In this document: piece after piece, positions 42,037 through 48,835 of the stretch
Position numbering within the stretch: position 1 is the first letter of the stretch
Layout: every line of letters starts with the position of its first letter
Origin: an uncultured Microcaldota archaeon
GTDB taxonomy: Archaea > Micrarchaeota > Micrarchaeia > Burarchaeales > Fermentimicrarchaeaceae
Direction of reading: 5' to 3'
Assembly (NCBI GenBank): GCA_903884505.1
Contig: CAISET010000027.1
Location: 1-64,000, forward strand
DNA length: 64,000 nucleotides
Program-made: the position numbers and the translations under genes
Notes under the pieces: model-generated
The model's input: only the letters and a program-made list of their open reading frames with translations
Told to the model about the DNA's origin: nothing
Database searches by the model: none

Positions 42037-42429
42037 TCATAAGTATGCGCGAGCCATGGCGACGAACCGCTCGGTTTCGAAGACGTAGGCCTCGGCCTCG
42101 CGGTAGCTGAACCTCTTCCGCCCATAATCCGCGCCGCTCTTGTCCGTCATGGCCCTTGCGAGCAGGCGCTTAAATGCGGCTTCCTTGGCCTGAATTTTGT
42201 TCTCGCGCAGAAGGTCTGCAAAAAGCGCTGGCGCATCTTCATGCCGCGTGGACTTGCGGCCGAGAAGCCTCATCGTGAGGGCGTCGTTCGCCCGTATCAG
42301 GGCATGGATGGCCTGCGCGCAGCATACGGCCGCCCGCGACTCCTCCGACTGCGCTTCCGCAAGGCTGTGCTTCGCCGAAGCCAGCCATCCCTCGGCTTCT
42401 TTCAGTGCGCGGAGTGGCTCGTCATTCAT
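42037..42429 (-). CDS. HEPN-domain toxin-like protein
   Basis: The 130-residue all-helical protein is of the HEPN class. It has an N-terminal EAEGWLASAKHSLAEAQ, a CCAQAIHALIRANDAL helix and the RNase-type motif R58-x4-H63 (RKSTRH), then a Y..rKRFSYREAEAYVFE helix. HEPN proteins paired with minimal nucleotidyltransferases form type VII toxin-antitoxin systems in which the MNT partner modifies the HEPN toxin. The ATG overlaps the MNT stop by four bases, and the catalytic motif is intact. Confidence 0.85.
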   Translation of the reverse strand: MNDEPLRALKEAEGWLASAKHSLAEAQSEESRAAVCCAQAIHALIRANDALTMRLLGRKSTRHEDAPALFADLLRENKIQAKEAAFKRLLARAMTDKSGADYGRKRFSYREAEAYVFETERFVAMARAYL

Positions 42430-42959
42430 TTCAATCTCACCGCCCCTTTCCCCTTCAGGAAGTCCTTGAGCTCCCTTTCGCTGCCGAATTTCAGGGGCAC
42501 CAGCTTCGTGCCGTATGCCTCGTAAACCCTGAAGACGAGCCCCTCGGCGTCGAACCCTTTGCCGGCAAGGACTGCGAGGTCGATGTCGCTCGACAGCTTC
42601 TCCTCGCCGCGCGCGACGCTCCCGAAGAGGTAGGCTTCCCTCACCCCATTCATGCGCCCCAGCATCCCTTTCAGCCTCGCCGCCGTGAATGCCTGCGGCG
42701 ACGAGCTGGCGCCAAGGATTCCGGCAAGCGAGCGCGCGTATGGCGAGTCATGGTACCTGACGACGACGCTGCGGCCGAGCTTCCCTGTTTCCACGACGCC
42801 TGCGCACTCCCAGAGCCGGACGATGCGCCATGCCGAGGCGAACGGGACGCCTGCCGTCCTCGCAAGCTCGCTTATGCTGAAGTCGCGCTTCGGGAACCTC
42901 TGCAGCGCCGAGAAAAGCTCGCGCGAGCCGCGGCGTGCCAGAAGCTCAATCGTTTCCAT
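42426..42959 (-). CDS. MNT-type nucleotidyltransferase with N-terminal wHTH
   Basis: The 177-residue protein joins an N-terminal winged HTH (FSISELARTAGVPFASAWRI) to a minimal nucleotidyltransferase domain with GSVARGEEKLSSDIDLAVL (G113-S114, D125, D127). It is the expected antitoxin partner of the HEPN protein; the HTH suggests autoregulation. ATG 42959 is chosen over an ATG at 42995 because the extra codons lie within two operator-like palindromes. Confidence 0.85.
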   Translation of the reverse strand: METIELLARRGSRELFSALQRFPKRDFSISELARTAGVPFASAWRIVRLWECAGVVETGKLGRSVVVRYHDSPYARSLAGILGASSSPQAFTAARLKGMLGRMNGVREAYLFGSVARGEEKLSSDIDLAVLAGKGFDAEGLVFRVYEAYGTKLVPLKFGSERELKDFLKGKGAVRLK

Positions 42960-42968
42960 TATAAAACC

Positions 42969-43005
42969 TATCCATCTCTGGATAATGTTATCCATTTTTG
43001 GATAA
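42969..43005. promoter_or_regulatory. twin palindromic operators of HEPN/MNT
   Basis: Two palindromes, TATCCA-TCTC-TGGATA (42969-42984) and TTATCCA-TTTT-TGGATAA (42988-43005), have centres 20 bp apart, two helical turns. They sit directly upstream of the MNT start. The wHTH of the MNT protein is the natural binder, so negative autoregulation is inferred. Confidence 0.7.
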
Positions 43006-43022
43006 TAGGTTAATAAGCATTA

Positions 43023-43050
43023 CGCCCGCCAAAGCAAAGAAATTATCGCC
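43023..43050 (+). repeat. 28-bp direct repeat, right copy
   Basis: CGCCCGCCAAAGCAAAGAA followed by ATTATCGCC is the partner of the repeat at 42006-42033, same orientation, 1,017 bp apart. It could be a remnant of insertion or excision of the HEPN/MNT module. No recombinase lies between the copies. Confidence 0.7.
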
Positions 43051-43069
43051 AGTAGAAAAAAGAAAGGCG

Positions 43070-43367
43070 TCACCCCGTATCTTCCATCTCGGAGCAGGGC
43101 TCACACGCCTCTTCCTCGTAGGTTACCTTCTCGCAAAATCCAAAGTCCAGAAGGGTCTTGCAGTACTCGATGCACCCGCAGGTTCCTATATGGCACATCT
43201 CACTCATCCCCTGGCTCCGGCATTTCCATTTCCGGTTCCGGGCCCTCGGGCCCCATCGGCATCGGTCCTATTCCCATTTTTCCACTCCGCCACCGAGGCG
43301 GCTGGCACCTGTTCTAGGGCCAGTGAAGGACCAGTCAGAAACAGACCATAAAGAACGATCGCAACAT
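43070..43367 (-). pseudogene. decayed small secreted Cys-rich protein
   Basis: Signal-peptide-like and Cys-rich coding pieces appear in different frames on the minus strand. ATG 43367 opens MLRSFFMVCF then stops. Another frame continues LYGLFLTGPSLALEQ. A third gives a Met/Pro/Glu-rich piece (start 43277). The last (ATG 43207 to TGA 43070) is an intact 45-codon frame with seven Cys (CHIGTCGCIEYC ... CEPC). At least two frame changes are needed to join them. The distal 45-residue piece might still be made on its own. This and the two repeats are the main content of 43006-43529. Confidence 0.35.
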
Positions 43368-43529
43368 CGGCCCTGTCCAGGTTCCCCTACCTGTTAAGCG
43401 GGGACTTCCCGAACAGATACCAGCGTTGCGTCTCTGTCATGGCGCATTTATTTCGCATTTTGGGTATATAAATATGCGCCCACGCCGTAATCGCCCACGC
43501 TTTTTAACCAGAAGCTGCAGAAATTAGGC

Positions 43530-45038
43530 GTGAAAGCGAAGACGGTTGTCCAAACCCCTGCCCAGGCGACTCTTCATGAGGCAAAGCAGGAGAAGACAGT
43601 TGCGAAATCTTCTCCTCAGGAGGCGAAGCAGGAGAAGACAGTTGCGAAAAAATCCTCTCGGGAAACTCTTCAGCAGGCTCAGCAGGAGGTTCAGGCCGAG
43701 GTGAGGAAGATTCCGAATGCCGGGAACTCCAAATACTCCGGAGAGCAGCTGAAGACGGTGTTAGGCAACCTGGAGAGGCTTGTGGATAATGCCAAAATCG
43801 CGGAAGGCGATGGCAAGCCGACCCGCAACAAGCTCTGCATCGAGGCGGTCGGGGATTCCGGAGTCTGCGCAGGTACGCTTGTCAAGTATGTCTGGAACAA
43901 GAAGGGAACGCATCTTCCAGACAAATTCAAGAAGTGGGCGGCAAGGATACTCAACAACTACCGGAGGATAGGCAGGCGCATTGATGGTAGCTTCAAGTTT
44001 ACCGATGCGCGGTTCGAGAACACTATTTCATACCTGGAGAAGCGCGTCGAGGGGCTGGAGAAGGGGGAAGGCGACAACAAGCCCTCTTTCCTAGATATCT
44101 GCAAGGAGGCCGGCGCGCTGCCGGAAGCCAACATGAACGGGATGACGCTCTGCAGGTATATCACGGTCAAGCGCCTGAAGGCACGCATTCCGAAGGAATT
44201 CCGGAAAAGGGCAGCTGCCGCGCACAAGGCGTATGAGGCGATTGAGAAGAGGTGCGCGATGCCCGACTCGCAGAAATACAGCGAGGAGCAGTTCAGGAAG
44301 GCCGTAGATTATCTTGAAGGGAGGATTAGCCGGCTTGAAAAGAATATCAGCATGCCGCTGCCGTCGTTCACTAACCTCTGCAAAGGCGCGAAGAAGGTTT
44401 CGGGAATCAAGTGGAGGACAATTTCCGAGTATCTGAAGTCCGAGGAGAGCCAGGAATTCATCCCGGGAAGCCTGCAGCCCAGAGCCATTGTGCTTTATGC
44501 GCGCTACCTGGAGCTGGACAGGAAAAAGAAGGAGATGGCGCTAAACCACGTTGAGGGCCGGCTCACAAAAATAAGGGACGGGCACCTTCCGCTCGAATAC
44601 ATCGGGGTTATGTGCGATGAGGCGGCTGCCCTCACCGGGATGGGCGGAGAGACCATACGCGAGCGTTACATACTCAACAACAGGTCCGGCAGGAGAGGCC
44701 TTCCGAACACGAAACTGCAGCAGCAGGCAGCGAGGATAGATGCGCTTTATGATGAGCTGAAGGATGAGAAGGAGGTCAAGAGTGCTGTTGAAAAGGCCAA
44801 GAAGACGATGGAACGGGGCGAGGGGAGCGCTGACACGATAAGGATAGGAAAGCGCGAAGTGAATGTTTCCGTCATCTTCAGCAAGGTCTGGGTGGACTTC
44901 CAGCTTTCGAGGTTGGAGCAGGTAGAGCTGGTATATACCGTGGAGAACGACCCAAGATATGCGGCGGCGAAGGAAAGGCTGGGCACCGAAGCCTGGTGGG
45001 AGCAGCTCAAGAAAAAGGCGCGGATGGGGGCAGAGTGA
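43530..45038 (+). CDS. novel four-repeat helical protein (502 aa)
   Basis: The N-terminal 50 residues are Lys/Gln-rich with a repeated KQEKTVAK element. Four units of about 85 residues follow. Each begins with a helix like YSGEQLKTVLGNLERLVDN, continues to a small L-C-x-E-A element (NKLCIEAV, LDICKEAG, TNLCKGAK, GVMCDEAA), a T-x-x-x-Y helix and an IP-x-x-F/L end. A unique charged C-terminus contains a WWEQLKKKAR end. It is soluble, with no known fold recognised; the Cys-containing turn may be a variant HTH. Start GTG 43530 is about 27 nt after the TATA-like GCTTTTTAACC, so it is leaderless. Confidence 0.75.
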   Translation: MKAKTVVQTPAQATLHEAKQEKTVAKSSPQEAKQEKTVAKKSSRETLQQAQQEVQAEVRKIPNAGNSKYSGEQLKTVLGNLERLVDNAKIAEGDGKPTRNKLCIEAVGDSGVCAGTLVKYVWNKKGTHLPDKFKKWAARILNNYRRIGRRIDGSFKFTDARFENTISYLEKRVEGLEKGEGDNKPSFLDICKEAGALPEANMNGMTLCRYITVKRLKARIPKEFRKRAAAAHKAYEAIEKRCAMPDSQKYSEEQFRKAVDYLEGRISRLEKNISMPLPSFTNLCKGAKKVSGIKWRTISEYLKSEESQEFIPGSLQPRAIVLYARYLELDRKKKEMALNHVEGRLTKIRDGHLPLEYIGVMCDEAAALTGMGGETIRERYILNNRSGRRGLPNTKLQQQAARIDALYDELKDEKEVKSAVEKAKKTMERGEGSADTIRIGKREVNVSVIFSKVWVDFQLSRLEQVELVYTVENDPRYAAAKERLGTEAWWEQLKKKARMGAE

Positions 45039-45045
45039 AAAGGAG

Positions 45046-45285
45046 CGCCGGGGATGGGATTTTCAGCGCACCTGAAAGCGCCTTGCCTTCAGGCGAGCGC
45101 GTTTGAACCCATACTGCCCTTGCGGGCAACCAGATATCGCAACCCCGGTTGCGCTGGCTCGCTCGTCGTTGCCAAACGACCTCGCTCGCCGCGCATATCC
45201 TCGGTTTCGATGCTTCCGACAGCACCGCATTCTGCGAGGACGGGATACTCGAGTCTGGCGCGTTACCTGGCTCCGCCACCCCGGC
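45046..45285 (-). tRNA. tRNA-Ser (CGA) with two introns
   Basis: From 45285 on the minus strand: acceptor GCCGGGG pairs with CCCCGGC, D-arm GCG/CGC with GCCAGGTAA loop, anticodon stem CCAGA/TCTGG with loop CTCGAG-A (anticodon CGA), long variable arm TGCCC-GCAA-GGGCA, T-stem ATGGG/CCCAT, and discriminator G as in serine tRNAs. Exons are about 45248-45285, 45102-45135 and 45046-45059 (86 nt mature). Intron 1 (about 45136-45247, 112 nt) follows position 37. Intron 2 (about 45060-45101, 42 nt) interrupts the T-loop near position 59 and folds with CCTGAA/TTCAGG and GCGC/GCGC stems. It occupies the otherwise gene-free stretch after 45038. Confidence 0.85.
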
Positions 45286-45329
45286 AAAGTGAAAGTAAGA
45301 TTTGCGGCGAGAAGTTTTAAAGGCAGCTC

Positions 45330-45422
45330 TTTTCCGTTAACGCTTTTACGATATGAGCGCACGAGCAGAGCGAGAGCGAGCGGGTGAACCTCGTGAGCGG
45401 TGCGCTCAACGGAAAAGGGTTA
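45330..45422 (+). repeat. hairpin repeat, copy 2 (3' end of debranching-enzyme gene)
   Basis: Left block TTTTCCGTTAACGCTTTTAC and right block ACGGAAAAGGGTTA enclose a GC-rich middle with a perfect 9-bp inner stem TGAGCGCAC/GTGCGCTCA. The element directly abuts the stop codon of the minus-strand gene ending at 45423. Confidence 0.8.
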
Positions 45423-47261
45423 TTATAGTATCGTCTGCCTCGTCACCGCTCTTTCGTATTCCTTGCATGAAACTATGAACGAGGCGAGGGACCAGGCCTG
45501 GTAATGGGGGACCGGGGCGTCAGTTCCGTCGCCGTTGTAGAGCTCCGGAATTCCTCCGAAGTTCTTTGCAAGAATGTCGCTTATCAGCGGGTAGATATAG
45601 ATATTGTAGGCGCGCTCCGTGTGCCCTGCCTTAATCTCCCTCTTCGCTGCCATTGAATTGAATACGGGCCACTGGTTCCCGCGGTGGTAGCTGCCGTCGC
45701 CAACGTGCTTTTCGAAGTAGCCCACCTCGTCCGGGGCAAGGGTGCGTATTCCCTTGCCTGCGAGCTTCTCCTTGGTGAGAATAAGGATGTCAGCCTCCAG
45801 CTCCTCATCAACCACGCCGCAGTCGAGCGCGATGAGCTGGTTTGGCGTGAGTGCCGAATACTTCGCCATTTCGCCTGTGAGCAGGTCTGCGAAGTATTTG
45901 CGCGCGACACCGCCGAGCTTTGCGCTGCACTTGAATGACTGGAGCGCGTTGATGGCTATTGCGGATGAGCGGAGAAGCTTGTCAGCGAACCTCTCATCAA
46001 ATAGCTTTGCTAGCAGCAGGCAGTCGTAGATGAAGAGCGCCTGAACCTCTATCGGGAAGCCCTCGCGCGGCGTGAACTCCGTGTCCATCCAGGTCTCGTA
46101 GGGCTTGCACCTGACGAGGCCTTTCGCATTCTGCCTCTTGTCGATTATCTGCTCGAGCGATGCGCGGATGAGGTCCGCCTTTTCCTCGAAGAACTTCTTA
46201 TCCCCAGTAAGCAGCGCGTATTCGCCCGCGCGCCTGAAAAGCCATAGAGTCCCGTCAAAGCCGCGCCAGCCCGGTGGGTCCAGGCGGTCTGCGAAAACGC
46301 CTTCGCCGTTCATGTTCTCCTTCCTCAGCCAGAGGCCGAGGATTTGGCGCGCCTTGTCGTAGAGCCCCAATTCGAAATAGGCCTCAAGCGAAATCATGGA
46401 GTCGCGGAGCCATCCCTTGTCGCCTGCGAACCAGCGGTCGCCGGAAGCGGGAAGGCAGCCGTTGAACTGCAAGGAAAGGAACTGCAGGACCGCGAGCTGG
46501 AATGCGCGGTTCAGCTCATCATTGTTAGTCTTGAGCCTGAAACGGCTGGAGAAGGTGCGGATGCGCTCGCTTTTCGCCATCTTCAGCTCCTCGTAGTTGT
46601 TCCGCAGCCTCTCGTAATTGGTGCGCGCCTCCTCAGGCGTGTTTCCGAAGCCGATGAAGAAGCGCTTCCCCTTTATTGTGCACGGGGAGAAGCACCAGCG
46701 CTCGGCGATGTCGTTGCGGTCGTAGTCCTGTGGGTAGAACTTGTAGCGGTATTGGTGCAGCGGGGAGATGTCGCCTCCGCTGTCGCCCAGAGTTGCGAAG
46801 ACGCCCTGCGAGCCGATAGTTGCGCGGCCGGACTCGATGCTTGAGGAGTAGTCCGTCCAGTTATGGGAATACCTGTCCCTGATGTCGAACTCGGGCTGGA
46901 ATGTGATGGAGGAGAATTCGCCGTAGTAACTTATCGCGATGGCGGGGAAGCCGTCAGGGAGGAAGATTTCCTCCGTAATCTTCTTTCCGTTTGCGTTGTA
47001 GGCCTTCTCGGCAATCACGAAATCGGCCTGGAACGAGGCCTGGTTCTCGGGGGCGAGCGCGTGGCTGTCCGCGATTGCGAACCAGCCTTCCATCAGCTTC
47101 CGCGTTCCCCAGAAGAGCCCCTGATATTTGGAAGGGTTTTCAATCTCCTTTTCCTTGTGCCGCTGGTTGCGGATTTGCTGGTGCGGAAGAAGGAGGAAGA
47201 GATTGTCGCCGTTATTCAGGAGGAAGTCGTTCGCCGGCGAGGGTTTGGCCTGAAGCCTCAT
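45423..47261 (-). CDS. amylo-alpha-1,6-glucosidase / glycogen-debranching-type enzyme
   Basis: The 612-residue protein has an N-terminal beta-sandwich (to about 230) and a C-terminal (alpha/alpha)6 barrel. The barrel carries RWFAGDKGWLRDSMISL, KPYETWMDTEFTPREGFPI, EVQALFIYDCL and GDGSYHRGNQWPVFNS, matching GDE C-terminal glucosidases (GH133-like). Catalytic acids are expected at the Asp of WMDT and in the GDGSYHRG region. It probably trims alpha-1,6 branches of glycogen or a similar storage glucan and feeds glycolysis. Its ATG lies about 27 nt from a TATA box shared with tpiA. Confidence 0.88.
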   Translation of the reverse strand: MRLQAKPSPANDFLLNNGDNLFLLLPHQQIRNQRHKEKEIENPSKYQGLFWGTRKLMEGWFAIADSHALAPENQASFQADFVIAEKAYNANGKKITEEIFLPDGFPAIAISYYGEFSSITFQPEFDIRDRYSHNWTDYSSSIESGRATIGSQGVFATLGDSGGDISPLHQYRYKFYPQDYDRNDIAERWCFSPCTIKGKRFFIGFGNTPEEARTNYERLRNNYEELKMAKSERIRTFSSRFRLKTNNDELNRAFQLAVLQFLSLQFNGCLPASGDRWFAGDKGWLRDSMISLEAYFELGLYDKARQILGLWLRKENMNGEGVFADRLDPPGWRGFDGTLWLFRRAGEYALLTGDKKFFEEKADLIRASLEQIIDKRQNAKGLVRCKPYETWMDTEFTPREGFPIEVQALFIYDCLLLAKLFDERFADKLLRSSAIAINALQSFKCSAKLGGVARKYFADLLTGEMAKYSALTPNQLIALDCGVVDEELEADILILTKEKLAGKGIRTLAPDEVGYFEKHVGDGSYHRGNQWPVFNSMAAKREIKAGHTERAYNIYIYPLISDILAKNFGGIPELYNGDGTDAPVPHYQAWSLASFIVSCKEYERAVTRQTIL

Positions 47262-47298
47262 GGAAGGAATTTAAACCGCGCTATTTAAATGTTGCCGC
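47262..47298. promoter_or_regulatory. divergent leaderless promoters, debranching enzyme / tpiA
   Basis: Two TATA boxes, GAATTTAAACC (47266-47276) and GCTATTTAAATG (47279-47290), lie in the 37-bp gap. The first is about 27 nt ahead of the tpiA ATG on the plus strand. The second, read on the minus strand, is about 25 nt ahead of the debranching-enzyme ATG. Both genes appear leaderless. Confidence 0.5.
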
Positions 47299-47970
47299 AT
47301 GGCACGCGCTACCGGGTATATCGTCCTGAATTTGAAGGCATATGCAGAGTCGACAGGAAAGGGGGCGGTCAGGCTCGCGAAGATAGCTGATGAGGTCTCG
47401 CGCGAGATGGAGGTCAGGGTGATAGTCTGCGCGCAGGCGACAGACCTTTCAAGGGTTGCCAAGGCCGTGAAAATCCCCGTTTTCGCGCAGCACGTTGATG
47501 AGAAGAAGCAGGGGGCTTTTACCGGGAGCATAACTGCTGAGGCTGCGAAGGATGCGGGCGCGGACGGCACTCTTATCAACCACTCCGAGAGGAAGCTGAA
47601 GCTCGAGCAGGTGGGCGCAATAATTGCCAGGTGCAAGGAGGCGGGCCTCCTCGCGATGGCGTGCGCGGCAACGGTTGCCGAGGCCGAGGAGATAGCGAGG
47701 TTCGGGCCGGAGTTCATAGCAATTGAGCCGCCAGAGCTGATAGGGAGCGGAATCTCGGTTTCTACTGCGAATCCTGATATTGTGAAGAATTCGGTGAAGG
47801 CAGTCCATGCCGTGGCGGACATCCCCGTCCTCTGCGGCGCCGGAATCTCAAATGGCGGCGATATCAAGAAGGCGATGGAGCTCGGGGCAGCGGGCGTGCT
47901 CCTCGCGAGCGCTTATGTCAGGGCGAAGGACCCGAAGGCGCTCCTTACTGAAATGGCCAGGAACGTCTAG
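47299..47970 (+). CDS. tpiA: triosephosphate isomerase, archaeal type
   Basis: The 223-residue archaeal short-form TIM has catalytic K13 in LNLKAY, H95 in LINHSER and E143 in AIEPPELIGSG, with phosphate-binding GAGISNGGD near the end. It interconverts DHAP and glyceraldehyde 3-phosphate alongside gap and pgk. Its final 15 codons recur as a diverged, in-frame copy downstream at 48057-48104, separated by a hairpin repeat. Confidence 0.95.
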   Translation: MARATGYIVLNLKAYAESTGKGAVRLAKIADEVSREMEVRVIVCAQATDLSRVAKAVKIPVFAQHVDEKKQGAFTGSITAEAAKDAGADGTLINHSERKLKLEQVGAIIARCKEAGLLAMACAATVAEAEEIARFGPEFIAIEPPELIGSGISVSTANPDIVKNSVKAVHAVADIPVLCGAGISNGGDIKKAMELGAAGVLLASAYVRAKDPKALLTEMARNV

Positions 47971-47972
47971 CA

Positions 47973-48055
47973 TTTTCCGTTAACGCTTTTAGGATATGGC
48001 AGCGAGCGAGCCGCAGACACGCTGCGAGCGAGCGTCGCCAACCGAAAAGGGTTAA
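47973..48055 (+). repeat. hairpin repeat, copy 3 (after tpiA)
   Basis: Left block TTTTCCGTTAACGCTTTTAG with GATA, right block ACCGAAAAGGGTTAA. The inner stem is TGGC/GCCA, with a further GCAGCG/CGCTGC hairpin inside. It begins two bases after the tpiA stop codon. Confidence 0.82.
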
Positions 48056-48056
48056 G

Positions 48057-48104
48057 GCGAAGGACCCGAAGGCGCTTCTGACCGAAATGGCGAAGAACGT
48101 CTAG
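48057..48104 (+). pseudogene. duplicated 3' tail of tpiA
   Basis: Forty-eight bases match the end of tpiA (47923-47970) at 43 positions. They encode AKDPKALLTEMAKNV followed by TAG, against AKDPKALLTEMARNV in the gene. Four of the five differences are silent; the fifth is Arg to Lys. The tail is cut off from tpiA by hairpin copy 3 and followed by copy 4. Confidence 0.75.
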
Positions 48105-48108
48105 GCTC

Positions 48109-48200
48109 TTTTCCGTTAACGCTTTTAGGATATGCGCCTTCGAGCGAAGCGAGAGCGAGTCGCCCTGCTGACGAGCGACGGCGCAACCGAAAAGGGTTAA
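48109..48200 (+). repeat. hairpin repeat, copy 4
   Basis: Same left and right blocks as copy 3 (ending AAAAGGGTTAA), with inner stem TGCGCC/GGCGCA and an unrelated GC-rich middle. It follows the tpiA-tail duplicate. Together with copy 3 it makes a tail-plus-hairpin tandem arrangement of about 134 bp. The rest of 48201-48277 holds only a TATA box (GGTTTTTAAAC, about 48212-48222) for the next gene. Confidence 0.82.
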
Positions 48201-48277
48201 GGCAGACGGAAAGGTTTTTAAACAAACTAAAGTCAATTGCTCATTAGTGGCGTTCAGTAAAACCTAGAGGTGGTGTT

Positions 48278-48766
48278 GTGGGCGGGATAATGGGGAAGAG
48301 CTGGAATGACTATATCAAAGTGATAACGCTGCCTCTGGCGGTGTGGATACTGTGGGACCTAGCTAGCTTCGTGGTTGGCATCGTGTTCGCCTCGCAGTTT
48401 ACCGCTGCCGTGGCCGAGGGCGCAGATGCCACAGGGGCGGCTGTGATAATTATGGTCATGGGCCTCGTAGGGCTGCTGGTCTATGCGATAGCAGGCCTCT
48501 GGATTGGCTGGAATACGGTGAAGATGATAAAGGGCTCGTACATTGAGGCTGCCGTGGCCGCGATAATTGCCGCGGTAATCGCCACCGTCGTGTCGGTCGT
48601 CCTCGGAATCATCTCATCGGTGATAGCCGGCGGAGTCGCAGGCCTTGCAACCATGCTGGTAGGGCTGCTAATCACGGGTGTTATTGGCCTTATACTCGCT
48701 TGCGTGATTGTGGTAATCTTGGCAGTGATAGGGGTGTTCATCGCCAAGATGATGGGCAAGAGATAG
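48278..48766 (+). CDS. multi-helix membrane protein of unknown function
   Basis: The 162-residue protein is dominated by Ala/Val/Ile/Gly with four to five predicted membrane helices (WILWDLASFVVGIVF, AVIIMVMGLVGLLVYAIAG and two more), and a short basic C-terminus (KMMGKR). GAGGTGGTG precedes GTG 48278; an ATG four codons later (48290) is an alternative. The layout resembles Yip1-type small membrane proteins but no motif secures this. It lies in front of a gene with a mechanosensitive-channel-like helix. Confidence 0.6.
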   Translation: MGGIMGKSWNDYIKVITLPLAVWILWDLASFVVGIVFASQFTAAVAEGADATGAAVIIMVMGLVGLLVYAIAGLWIGWNTVKMIKGSYIEAAVAAIIAAVIATVVSVVLGIISSVIAGGVAGLATMLVGLLITGVIGLILACVIVVILAVIGVFIAKMMGKR

Positions 48767-48773
48767 GCGGCCT

Positions 48774-48797
48774 TCGATTTTCATTTTTTTTATTTCC
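48774..48797 (+). terminator. T-rich transcription terminator
   Basis: A run with TTTTCATTTTTTTTATTT follows the stop of the membrane-protein gene by a few bases. Oligo-T tracts on the coding strand terminate archaeal transcription; no hairpin is needed. Confidence 0.45.
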
Positions 48798-48835
48798 TGA
48801 AATAGGCAGTCGGACTGTCAAAAGAGGTGGATTGA

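Noticed and set aside
42998-43351. Plus-strand open frame of 117 codons after the HEPN/MNT genes
   Set aside because: No ribosome site or conserved sequence; it overlaps the direct repeat and the decayed minus-strand gene.
45054-45387. Short open frames on both strands in the gap after 45038
   Set aside because: The region folds as a complete serine tRNA with introns, which explains it better than coding sequence.
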